DNA of 64,000 nt from Sulfurirhabdus autotrophica (GTDB taxonomy: Bacteria > Pseudomonadota > Gammaproteobacteria > Burkholderiales > SMCO01), in the NCBI RefSeq assembly GCF_004346685.1, contig NZ_SMCO01000003.1:124001-188000 (forward strand). The letters run 5' to 3'. The position numbers and the translations under genes were made by a program. A model generated the notes under the pieces. It was not told the origin of the DNA. It ran no database searches and saw only the letters and a program-made list of their open reading frames with translations. This document shows, piece by piece, positions 18,900 through 27,282 of this stretch (its first letter is position 1; every line of letters starts with the position of its first letter).

Positions 18900-18916
18900 T
18901 AGGCATAAACTTTGCT
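18900..18916 (+). promoter_or_regulatory. Sigma-54 promoter of PEP-CTERM gene 2
   Basis: TAGGCATAAACTTTGCTT-type element with GG (18902-18903) and GC (18914-18915) exactly 10 bases apart. It is followed by TTACA just as in the promoter of the first PEP-CTERM gene. The predicted start near 18927 gives a leader of about 95 bases before the ATG at 19022. The surrounding 18724-19021 region is AT-rich and otherwise gene-free. Confidence 0.7.
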
Positions 18917-19021
18917 TACACTTATACGCTATACCATTTAAATGCACAGGGTGATTCAGAATTTCGTTATTGAAATGCCTCCTACCCTCATTGCTGAAAC
19001 TGTTGTTCATCTGGAGTTACC

Positions 19022-19705
19022 ATGAAATCAAAATTAGTATGTTTTCTGGCATTATTCGCTTTATCAAGTTCCGCCAGTGCTGTTACCGTTAACTTTTTTG
19101 ACAGTTCGCAGATTGCAACTACCGTATCCACAGGCACCAACTCCGATACTATCAGCAGTAACGGCTATCTGTTTACTTACACACTAGACAAGTTTTTTAC
19201 AGGATATGCAGATGGGTCAGGAACGCCAATCGGCCGCACTTCATCTGTGTTATGGCCAAACGGTGTGCAAGCGCAAGCGGTAACCGTAGGCCCGGCACAA
19301 GGCCCGGCACAAATCACGATCAAACGAATTGATGGAAACGTTTTTGATATCACAGCATTCACGGCAAAATTACTAGCCAACACGGCGGGCGCTGGCGGTG
19401 CTATTGAAGTAATGCCGTTACTCAATGGCAACGATGGCCTCCCCAATCCTGCCGCTTTTGATGCTACGGGATACGGCGGACAAAGCTTTTCATACAACGA
19501 CTCACCAAACTATTTCGGCAGCACATTACCATTGAAAGGATTCGACACCTACACATTCAGCCTGTATGTAGACTTCGCATTAACCGGCATTACACTGGTA
19601 GATGCCAGCAGCCCAGCCCCTGTTCCCGTACCACCCGCGTTATGGCTATTTGGGTCAGGACTGATTGGTTTGGTTGGTATGACGCGGAAAAAACAGCTGG
19701 CATAA
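19022..19705 (+). CDS. PEP-CTERM sorting-signal protein 2
   Basis: 227-aa exported protein with a signal peptide (MKSKLVCFLALFALSSSASA) and a C-terminal tag PVPVPPALWLFGSGLIGLVG followed by MTRKKQLA, the exosortase-recognised layout. The central region is Gly/Thr/Asn-rich and predicted beta, resembling other PEP-CTERM proteins of unknown function. GGAG sits 6 bases before the ATG. It shares a sigma-54 promoter type and leader length with the PEP-CTERM gene at 14988, so the two are likely coregulated although 4 kb apart. Confidence 0.85.
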   Translation: MKSKLVCFLALFALSSSASAVTVNFFDSSQIATTVSTGTNSDTISSNGYLFTYTLDKFFTGYADGSGTPIGRTSSVLWPNGVQAQAVTVGPAQGPAQITIKRIDGNVFDITAFTAKLLANTAGAGGAIEVMPLLNGNDGLPNPAAFDATGYGGQSFSYNDSPNYFGSTLPLKGFDTYTFSLYVDFALTGITLVDASSPAPVPVPPALWLFGSGLIGLVGMTRKKQLA

Positions 19706-19742
19706 GCCATTCCAAAACACGCAATGCGCCCAGCCTTTGACT

Positions 19743-20110
19743 TACCCCCTCCCCCATCTGCGCCGCTGAGGGTTACCGGAAAAATCGGGAAGAAGGCGGC
19801 GCATGTCTGAGCACGTTTACGTGCGAGTTTGCGCAGCCGCCCGATTTCTCCGGTAATCCTCAGGTATCCCGAAGGGACGGCGCAGTTGGCGTCGCCTTCT
19901 TTTGGTTACTTTGCTTGGCGAAGCAAGAAAAGGGACTAGCCGCCGGGCTACCCCCGGCCTCGGAAGGCAAAACCACCTCAAGCGGAATTGCAATTAAGAA
20001 AAACAAACTTGCCACGTTATCACACGAATCATTCGGCGCAATGCCCTTCGGTTATTGCGCCCTACGTGAGCTGCCCCCATTTATTCATTTAGACGCCCCA
20101 TTCAAGGGAA
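19743..20110. repeat. Palindromic intergenic repeat region
   Basis: A gene-free stretch dominated by inverted repeats. Arms at 19768-19789 and 19840-19861 match in 20 of 22 positions (GAGGGTTACCGGAAAAATCG... against its inverse). They enclose the perfect GCACGT-TT-ACGTGC palindrome (19811-19824) and GGCGGC/GCCGCC arms. A second hairpin, GGCGCAAT (20035-20042) with ATTGCGCC (20054-20061), lies to the right. The segment around 19895-19935 (CCTTCTTTTGGTTACTTTGC then TTGGCGAAGC) resembles an intergenic repeat scattered in many beta- and gammaproteobacterial genomes. It flanks the 3' end of the OLD-family gene. Confidence 0.6.
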
Positions 20111-20119
20111 ATTAAGCGT

Positions 20120-21886
20120 TCACTCTGTAGCAGGTAACCCGGGGTTTGATTCACGAATAAAATCAATCAGCCTACGAATTTGTTTTTCCAAATCTAAAGC
20201 TTTCCAATCTGGTGGGAATAAGGCCGCTATATACCGTGCCACATCAACCTTGGAGGCTTGTGCATCTTTGCCTCCCTTAGTTTTAATTGATAATACATTT
20301 TCATATCTATTGAATTTACTAATGGGTTTAGCAGAAGGTTTTGTTTTTTGAATGGCGTCTTTTACCTGAATCTCAGGTAAATAATTTTCAATCTCTCTCC
20401 CCTCTGTTATCCATGCATATCCTGGACCCTCGTCAAATTCAGCTTGCAATCGTTTTTTTGTGCCATTGATTCGAGTTCCCTTATTTGCTTTATCGCTGTC
20501 GATAACTATTACACCTCTTCTGTTTAGTCTGCGTAGGGAAATGAAGTCATCAATATCGTCATCCACGTCATTTCCAGATAAGTGAGCTGAAAGCCTGCCT
20601 CCATAAAACATAATCGAGTAATGTATACCTTCTACTAGTTCAGTAGAAATCGAATTTATCCAATAGTTCAAATAGAGCCTGTCTGAAGGACCTTCCACCC
20701 ATATCACACAGTTCGCTTGAAGCAAGTCGGATGGGTGGTAGCCTAAATCTTCACAAACCGCCGATCTGTGTCTATCAGATGTAACACGCTCAACAATGGA
20801 CTCTCCACTTTGCATTTGGATGTGGTAGATCTCCGCATTTGGAGTATCCATCAGTGCGGCAGAGTGGGTGGTGATGAAATATTGATTTTGTGTGGAATCT
20901 GAAAGGTAACGAATAAGTTTTTTCTGAAGAATCGGGTTAAGGTGCAACTCTGGTTCTTCCATGCAAATAACGGTGTTGTCCAGTATCGTAGCGGCTGACG
21001 CTAAAATGATTACCTCGTGTATTCCTGTTCCCAAAGAGTCCAATGGAAGGGTTTTTCCATCCATATGTACCAATATGGTATCACGCTCATGTGGAACCTC
21101 AATTCTGGCTGTGCAGTTATCAGTCACGATTTGTAGAAATTTATTTATAGCGTCAAATTTCTTTCGATCCGCTTGACTATGCACGCTCGGATTCTGCAAC
21201 TTGACTAAACGTTCAATGATGCCGTCACCGCTGAAATCTTCTGACATACTCCCTTGTTTACCTATTTGCCTTATGGCTGGAATCATTACGGCACGTATGG
21301 AATTAAATTTTGGGGAAATTATTGGTAATGTTTGAGGAAACCAGTGCTCGTTCCTACTGCCAGCAGACTGCCTAGTAAGTTTGTTCCACATATTTTGCAA
21401 AGAATCATCTTTAAGGTGATCAAAAGCTTTCTCCCATGAAGGGATATCTGTGAGTTTCAAATCTGGGCCAAAGTCAAACCATGCGTCGACAGTACCATCG
21501 TTTTTTGCTTTTTCTTGAAAGACTCTTAGAACGTCGCCGGCTTCTTGGGTATTTTTATTATTTTCCGCAAACATGGGATGAATCTCGCGCACAAATTTAA
21601 CAAAGTCTCCATTTTTCTCAGTTTCAAGCGAGCGAGGTATTCCAATTGTAAACGGTGCAGCTAACGGCATGTGCCTGTCAAGAGCATCTAATTTGAATTG
21701 GTTTGGAGAAACAGATATGACAGGGTATACATCATGTAATAAACGAAGTATGTTGGACTTTCCGCTATTGTTCTGGCCAATAAAAAGATTGATTTTACTG
21801 AATTTTTCGAATCGCTGAATGTTCCTGCCAAAACTACGATATCCGCTTATTGAAACAGCAGTGATAGGTAGGTCTTTATCCACCAT
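20120..21886 (-). CDS. OLD-family ATP-dependent endonuclease (AAA ATPase + TOPRIM)
   Basis: 588 aa. The N-terminal ABC-type ATPase has a Walker A at about residues 37-44 (GQNNSGKS), and the Walker B / D-loop region EEPELHLNP lies near residue 312, followed by THSAAL. The C-terminal TOPRIM nuclease domain shows WVEGPSDRLYLNYW (catalytic Glu) near residue 395 and VIVIDSDK (Asp pair) near residue 460. This is the OLD family, which includes phage P2 Old and the GajA subunit of Gabija. No UvrD-like GajB or reverse transcriptase partner is adjacent, so it is a solo (class 1-like) member. GGAAG precedes the ATG. It looks inserted between a repeat region and the nrdAB terminator. A defence role is inference. 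Confidence 0.87.
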   Translation of the reverse strand: MVDKDLPITAVSISGYRSFGRNIQRFEKFSKINLFIGQNNSGKSNILRLLHDVYPVISVSPNQFKLDALDRHMPLAAPFTIGIPRSLETEKNGDFVKFVREIHPMFAENNKNTQEAGDVLRVFQEKAKNDGTVDAWFDFGPDLKLTDIPSWEKAFDHLKDDSLQNMWNKLTRQSAGSRNEHWFPQTLPIISPKFNSIRAVMIPAIRQIGKQGSMSEDFSGDGIIERLVKLQNPSVHSQADRKKFDAINKFLQIVTDNCTARIEVPHERDTILVHMDGKTLPLDSLGTGIHEVIILASAATILDNTVICMEEPELHLNPILQKKLIRYLSDSTQNQYFITTHSAALMDTPNAEIYHIQMQSGESIVERVTSDRHRSAVCEDLGYHPSDLLQANCVIWVEGPSDRLYLNYWINSISTELVEGIHYSIMFYGGRLSAHLSGNDVDDDIDDFISLRRLNRRGVIVIDSDKANKGTRINGTKKRLQAEFDEGPGYAWITEGREIENYLPEIQVKDAIQKTKPSAKPISKFNRYENVLSIKTKGGKDAQASKVDVARYIAALFPPDWKALDLEKQIRRLIDFIRESNPGLPATE

Positions 21887-21938
21887 CTAACTTCCTTGTT
21901 TTACCAGTGCTTCCAAAAAGTAACCGCTAAGCAAATAA

Positions 21939-21966
21939 AAAAGGGCGCAGTCCCCTGCGCCCTTTT
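21939..21966 (-). terminator. Intrinsic terminator of nrdAB
   Basis: Perfect 12-bp stem AAAAGGGCGCAG / CTGCGCCCTTTT with a 4-base loop, followed on the minus strand by a run of T. It lies 12 bases after the nrdB stop and separates nrdAB from the OLD-family gene. Confidence 0.9.
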
Positions 21967-21978
21967 CTCTTTCGCCGG

Positions 21979-23112
21979 TTATTCCCAGTTCAAAGCCCCA
22001 CCCGTCTGATACTCCGTGACTCTCGTCTCAAAGAAATTCTTCTCTTTCTTCAAATCAATCATCTCTGCCATCCACGGGAACGGATTATTCGCCCCCGCAT
22101 AAATCTCATCCAGCCCAATCTGCTGACAACGACGATTAGCAATAAAACGCAGGTACTCTTTAAACTGCGAAGCATTCAACCCCAACACCCCACGCGGCAT
22201 CGTATCTTCTGCATAACGATATTCCAGCTCTACCCCTTGCTGAATCAACCCGGTAATTTCCTTGCGGAATTCAGGCGTCCACAACTGCGGATTTTCCATT
22301 TTAATGGTGTTGATCAGATCAATACCAAAATTGCAGTGCATGGACTCATCACGCAGGATGTACTGATACTGCTCTGCCGCACCGGTCATCTTGTTTTGGC
22401 GGCCCAGCGCCAGAATTTGCACGAAGCCTACATAGAAGAAGATGCCTTCCATGATGCAGGCAAATACGATCAGGCTGCGCAGCAGTTGCTGGTCGGTTTC
22501 CGGTGTACCGGTCTTGAATTCTGGATTGGTCAGAATATCAATGAAAGGCATCAGGAATTCGTCTTTGGCACGAATACTGGAAACTTCATGATAAGCGTTG
22601 AAAATTTCGCCTTCGTCCAGACCCAGCGATTCCACAATATACTGATACGCGTGGGTGTGAATGGCTTCTTCAAACGCCTGGCGCAGCAGGTACTGACGAC
22701 ACTCTGGTGCAGTAATATGGCGATAGGTGCCCAGTACGATATTGTTGGCGGCCAGTGAATCGGCAGTTACGAAAAACCCCAGGTTACGTTTGACGATCAG
22801 GCGTTCGTCGTCTGTCAGGCCGTTAGGGTCTTTCCAGGTGGCGATGTCGCGGTTCATGTTCACTTCTTGCGGCATCCAGTGGTTTGCGCAACCTGCCAGA
22901 TATTTGTCCCATGCCCATTTGTACTTGAACGGCACCAACTGGTTCACGTCTGCCGTGCCGTTGATGATCCGTTTGTCTTCCACGCGCACGCGGCTGGATT
23001 TGGTGTCCGAATCAGATGCACTCACCGTGCTACCTGCCATTGGCTTTGCAGCCATTGCAGGGTTGTAAGCAGGTTTAGGTGCAGGGGTGATCTCGTCTTC
23101 AAAACTCAGCAT
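21979..23112 (-). CDS. nrdB: Class Ia ribonucleotide reductase, beta subunit
   Basis: Small (R2) subunit that houses the di-iron centre and tyrosyl radical needed to convert ribonucleoside diphosphates to deoxyribonucleotides. 377 aa. Iron-ligand motifs are visible: [14 protein letters not shown] (Glu/His pair), EGIFFYVGF and [11 protein letters not shown] (Glu/His). The radical tyrosine region and the C-terminal tail that docks to the alpha subunit (ending GGALNWE) are present. GGAG precedes the ATG. It follows nrdA by 122 bases and ends in a strong terminator, so the two form one operon. Confidence 0.96.
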   Translation of the reverse strand: MLSFEDEITPAPKPAYNPAMAAKPMAGSTVSASDSDTKSSRVRVEDKRIINGTADVNQLVPFKYKWAWDKYLAGCANHWMPQEVNMNRDIATWKDPNGLTDDERLIVKRNLGFFVTADSLAANNIVLGTYRHITAPECRQYLLRQAFEEAIHTHAYQYIVESLGLDEGEIFNAYHEVSSIRAKDEFLMPFIDILTNPEFKTGTPETDQQLLRSLIVFACIMEGIFFYVGFVQILALGRQNKMTGAAEQYQYILRDESMHCNFGIDLINTIKMENPQLWTPEFRKEITGLIQQGVELEYRYAEDTMPRGVLGLNASQFKEYLRFIANRRCQQIGLDEIYAGANNPFPWMAEMIDLKKEKNFFETRVTEYQTGGALNWE

Positions 23113-23234
23113 AGTGTGTATTCTCCTTGGTTATCAGAGGGGGGATTGCTCCCGCCCTCTGCCCTTTTCCGCTTGGAATATAGGGGTATGACTTATTACT
23201 TATTCGACTGTTATATTGCGATACCGTTCAGGCT

Positions 23235-26162
23235 TTATTGACAGGCTTCGCACTCTGGATCATCAATGGCACAGAATTTGACTTCTGTGGCCGGAGTAGC
23301 AGCCGCAACGCCCTGGGTCGGGGTGGCTGCAATGCTGGAACCGGTATGTGCCGATACGGCGTTCAGCTCGCCGCCCTTGCCGGTAGACTTCTCTGCCGAG
23401 GTGGCGCCCAGTGTGCGCAAGTAGTAGGTGGTTTTAAGGCCACGTACCCAGGCCAGTTTATAGGTTTCATCCAGTTTTTTACCGGAAACACCGCTCATGT
23501 AGATATTGAGCGACTGGCCCTGATCGATCCATTTCTGACGACGGGATGCTGCTTCTACCAGCCATTGGGTATCCACTTCAAAAGCGGTGGCGTACAGGTT
23601 GCGCAGTTCTTGCGGTACGCGATCAATGCGGGCCAGAGATCCGTCGAAGTATTTCATGTCGGCTACCATGACTTCGTCCCACATGCCGAGCTGCTTCAGG
23701 TCTTTAACCAGATACTGGTTAGCGACGGTGAATTCCCCTGAGAGGTTGGATTTCACATAGATGTTCTGGTAGGTAGGCTCAATGGATGCAGACACGCCGA
23801 CGATGTTGGCGATGGTTGCAGTAGGGGCAATGGCCAGACAGTTGGAGTTGCGCATGCCGTGCTCACCGATGCGGGCACGCAGTGCTTCCCAGTCCATAGT
23901 CAGGGAGTCATCTACTTCTACGTAGCCACCGCGCTCTTCTGCCAGCAGCTTGATGCTATCCAGCGGCAGAATGCCACGATCCCACAGGCTGCCCTTATAC
24001 GTTGCATAACGGCCACGTTCTTCTGCCAGTTCGGTAGAGGCCCAGTACGCGTAGTAAGCAACTGTTTCCATGGAGCGATCAGCAAACTCGACCGCTGCCT
24101 GTGTGGCATAAGGAATGCGCAGTTCATGCAGGCAATCCTGGAAACCCATGATACCCATACCAACCGGACGATGCTTCAGGTTGGAGTTACGTGCTTTTGC
24201 TACGGCATAGTAATTGATATCAATCACGTTATCCAGCATACGCATGGCGGTGGAAATGGTTTTTCTTAGCTTGATTTTATCCAGCTCGCCATCTTTAAGA
24301 TGGGCTGAAAGGTTTACCGAACCCAGGTTACATACGGCAATTTCATGGTCGTTGGTGTTCAGCGTGATCTCGGTACAGAGATTGGAGCTGTGCACCACAC
24401 CGATATGCTGCTGCGGTGAACGGATGTTGCAAGGGTCTTTAAATGTGATCCATGGATGGCCGGTTTCGAACAGCATGGAAAGCATCTTGCGCCACATCTG
24501 GGTAGCTTGCACAGTCTTGAATACTTTGATTTCACCGCGCGCAGCTTTGGCTTCATATGCGGTGTAAGCGGCTTCGAATGCCTTACCGAATTTGTCGTGC
24601 AGATCAGGGACATCGGATGGGCTGAACAGGGTCCAGTCGCCATTTTCCATCACACGGCGCATGAACAGATCAGGAATCCAGTTGGCGGTATTCATGTCGT
24701 GGGTGCGGCGGCGATCATCACCGGTATTCTTGCGCAACTCCAGGAACTCTTCCATATCCAGATGCCAGGATTCCAGGTAGGCACATACGGCGCCCTTGCG
24801 CTTGCCGCCTTGATTCACTGCTACAGCGGTGTCGTTAACTACTTTCAGGAAAGGCACTACACCCTGAGATTTACCATTGGTGCCCTTGATGCGGGAACCC
24901 AGCGCACGCACGTTGGTCCAGTCATTGCCCAGTCCACCGGCAAATTTGGAGAGCAATGCGTTTTCCTTGATGGCTTCGTATATCCCGTCCAGGTCATCCG
25001 GCACGGTGGTCAAATAGCAGCTGGATAACTGCGAACGACGGGTACCTGCATTAAACAGTGTGGGAGTGGAACTCATGAAATCAAAGCTGGAAAGCACGTT
25101 GTAAAATTCGATAGCGCGTGATTCGCGGTCGATTTCATTCAGGCTCAGGCCCATGGCGACACGCATGAAGAAGGCTTGCGGCAATTCAATGCGGCGATCT
25201 TCAATATGCAGAAAATAGCGGTCATACAAGGTTTGCAAACCGAGGTAACCAAACTGGAAGTCGCGGGAGGCATCCATTGCCGTGCCCAGGCGTTTCATAT
25301 CATATTGCGCCAGACGATCATCCAGTAATTCCGCTTCAATTCCTTGCTTGATGTAGCCCGGGAAGTATTCCGCATAACGCGTAACCATGTCTGCCTGAGT
25401 GGCTTCTTCACCCAGCACTTCGGTGCGAATAGTGTTAAGCAGCAAACGGGCCGTCACTTGAGAATAGGCAGGATCATTTTCGATCAGGGAGCGAGCAGCA
25501 AGAATGGTGGACTTGTGCACTTCTTCCATCGGCACGCCTTCGTACAGGTCACGCAGAGTGGCATCCATTACCGGTTTGGCGCTGACAGCCTCACCCAAAT
25601 CAGCGCAGGCCTCTTCAATCAGCGCATATAGTCTGGCTGTGTCCAGCGGACGTACCGTACCATTTTCGGTTACGTTCAGTCCATGATCTGGCACCTTGTT
25701 GGCGGCTTTAGTCTGCGCACGCTCTTGCGTGCGTTTTTCACGGTACAGCACATAGGCGCGGGCCACATCGTGCTCGCCAGAGCGCATCAGGGAGAGTTCC
25801 ACCTGATCCTGAATGTCTTCAATATGGAAGGTGCCGCCATTGGGCTGGCGACGGACCAGCGCATTCACCACAGATTCTGTCAGGGACTCCACCAGTTCAC
25901 GCACACGGGCGGATGCCGCAGCCTGACCACCATTTACCGCCAGAAATGCTTTGGTTACTGCAATGGCAACCTTGGAAGGCTCAAAACCAACCACGCTGCC
26001 ATTCCGGCGAATAACCATGTAATTTGCGTATCGGGAATCTTTTACAGCAGGTTGTATTGTGCTTTCTACGTTGTGCATTTGAGGGGCGGAGGGGGTATCG
26101 GTGGCTAGTCGCATTTGATGTCGTCGTCCATTATTATGAATAATATGATGTAAATAATCCAC
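23235..26162 (-). CDS. nrdA: Class Ia ribonucleotide reductase, alpha subunit with two ATP cones
   Basis: Catalytic (R1) subunit, about 960-975 aa, longer than E. coli NrdA (761 aa). The extra length is N-terminal: two tandem ATP-cone domains, one around residues 46-140 (starting MVIRRNGSVVGFEPSKVAIAV) and one around 165-255 (VTENGTVRPLDTARLYALIE). Catalytic features follow: the SSCYLTTVPDD cysteine, NLCTEI with a Cys/Glu pair, and PTATIANIVG. The C-terminal CAIDDPECEACQ supplies the redox cysteine pair. The GTG at 26162 has GAGGGG upstream; ATG at 26114 is an alternative start. Two NrdR boxes lie just upstream. Confidence 0.95.
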   Translation of the reverse strand: MDYLHHIIHNNGRRHQMRLATDTPSAPQMHNVESTIQPAVKDSRYANYMVIRRNGSVVGFEPSKVAIAVTKAFLAVNGGQAAASARVRELVESLTESVVNALVRRQPNGGTFHIEDIQDQVELSLMRSGEHDVARAYVLYREKRTQERAQTKAANKVPDHGLNVTENGTVRPLDTARLYALIEEACADLGEAVSAKPVMDATLRDLYEGVPMEEVHKSTILAARSLIENDPAYSQVTARLLLNTIRTEVLGEEATQADMVTRYAEYFPGYIKQGIEAELLDDRLAQYDMKRLGTAMDASRDFQFGYLGLQTLYDRYFLHIEDRRIELPQAFFMRVAMGLSLNEIDRESRAIEFYNVLSSFDFMSSTPTLFNAGTRRSQLSSCYLTTVPDDLDGIYEAIKENALLSKFAGGLGNDWTNVRALGSRIKGTNGKSQGVVPFLKVVNDTAVAVNQGGKRKGAVCAYLESWHLDMEEFLELRKNTGDDRRRTHDMNTANWIPDLFMRRVMENGDWTLFSPSDVPDLHDKFGKAFEAAYTAYEAKAARGEIKVFKTVQATQMWRKMLSMLFETGHPWITFKDPCNIRSPQQHIGVVHSSNLCTEITLNTNDHEIAVCNLGSVNLSAHLKDGELDKIKLRKTISTAMRMLDNVIDINYYAVAKARNSNLKHRPVGMGIMGFQDCLHELRIPYATQAAVEFADRSMETVAYYAYWASTELAEERGRYATYKGSLWDRGILPLDSIKLLAEERGGYVEVDDSLTMDWEALRARIGEHGMRNSNCLAIAPTATIANIVGVSASIEPTYQNIYVKSNLSGEFTVANQYLVKDLKQLGMWDEVMVADMKYFDGSLARIDRVPQELRNLYATAFEVDTQWLVEAASRRQKWIDQGQSLNIYMSGVSGKKLDETYKLAWVRGLKTTYYLRTLGATSAEKSTGKGGELNAVSAHTGSSIAATPTQGVAAATPATEVKFCAIDDPECEACQ

Positions 26163-26193
26163 TTACAGCAATCCCCTCAACAAATACATCAAA

Positions 26194-26241
26194 CCACAAG
26201 ATATAGTGTCACGGGGATCAGGAATTTACTAATTCTAGTAA
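26194..26241 (-). promoter_or_regulatory. Tandem NrdR boxes upstream of nrdA
   Basis: Box 1 (26194-26209) read on the minus strand is ACACTATATCTTGTGG, a near-perfect match to the NrdR consensus acaCwAtATaTwGtgt. Box 2 (26226-26241, core ACTAGAATTAGT) is more degenerate, 7 of 10 core positions. Centre-to-centre distance is 32 bases, the three-turn spacing known for NrdR. This predicts repression of nrdAB by NrdR at high (d)ATP. Confidence 0.8.
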
Positions 26242-26395
26242 TTCATCGCCATTAACGCAACAAGATTTTTACATTATTTTTATAGCAAAATAAATCTGTT
26301 TTCTAATCAGTTTGATAAGACAAGTAAAGCGGTCATGCTTGTCCTCTATTTCCCTATCTGTTGTATAGTTATTCAATATAATTTACATTGACGAC

Positions 26396-27250
26396 ATGAA
26401 AAATACTGCCATTCTTCTTATCAGCTGCCCGGACCAAAAAGGGCTGGTTGCGACCATTGCTGAATTTCTTTTTCGGCACGACGCCAACATCCTCCACGCG
26501 GACCAGCACCAGGACAGTGAATTAGGACTGTTCTTGATGCGCGTGGAGTGGGATTTACAGGGCTTCAATCTCAGTACCAACGACTTTGAAACGCTTTTTG
26601 CACCGATTGTGGAAAAGTTTTCCATGCACTGGAGCCTGGCGCTTTCCAGCTACCGCCCTAAAGTGGCTATTTTTGTATCACGATATGACCATTGTCTGGC
26701 TGATCTCCTATACCGCCACCAAGCCGGCGAACTGAACTGCGAAATTCCGCTCATTATCAGCAATCATAGTGATACCAAATGGCTGGCCGATGCTTACGGG
26801 ATTCCGTTCCAGCACATTCCGGTACATAAGGATGCAAAGCAGGAAGCGGAGGACATGCAGGTTGCCCTGCTGCACCACCACCACATTGATTTGATTGTGC
26901 TGGCCCGCTATATGCAGGTGCTCTCTCCAGATTTTATTCGCCACTACCCGAGTCGCATTATCAACATTCATCACTCTTTCCTGCCGGCATTCAATGGCGC
27001 GAAACCCTATCACCGTGCCTTTGAACGCGGCGTAAAACTGATAGGTGCAACCAGCCACTACGTGACTGAGATTCTGGATGATGGGCCGATTATCGAGCAG
27101 GATGTGACGCGCATTTCTCACCGGGATGCGATTGAGAACCTGATTCAGCGGGGGAGTGATCTTGAAAAAGTGGTGCTGTCCCGTGCGGTAAGGTGGCATA
27201 TCGAGAACCGGATTTTGCTGTATGCCAACAAAACAGTGGTATTTGACTGA
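26396..27250 (+). CDS. purU: Formyltetrahydrofolate deformylase
   Basis: Hydrolyses 10-formyl-tetrahydrofolate to formate and tetrahydrofolate, supplying formate for purine synthesis and balancing one-carbon pools. 284 aa. An N-terminal ACT domain (ILLISCPDQKGLVATIAEFL, residues 4-80) is followed by a formyltransferase-like catalytic domain with IINIHHSFLPAFNGAKPYHRA and ATSHYVTEILDDGPIIEQDV, which hold the Asn/His/Asp catalytic set. Length is as usual. It is divergent from nrdA. Confidence 0.95.
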   Translation: MKNTAILLISCPDQKGLVATIAEFLFRHDANILHADQHQDSELGLFLMRVEWDLQGFNLSTNDFETLFAPIVEKFSMHWSLALSSYRPKVAIFVSRYDHCLADLLYRHQAGELNCEIPLIISNHSDTKWLADAYGIPFQHIPVHKDAKQEAEDMQVALLHHHHIDLIVLARYMQVLSPDFIRHYPSRIINIHHSFLPAFNGAKPYHRAFERGVKLIGATSHYVTEILDDGPIIEQDVTRISHRDAIENLIQRGSDLEKVVLSRAVRWHIENRILLYANKTVVFD

Positions 27251-27282
27251 TACGCTATCGGAGCCAATAAGAACAAAAAATG

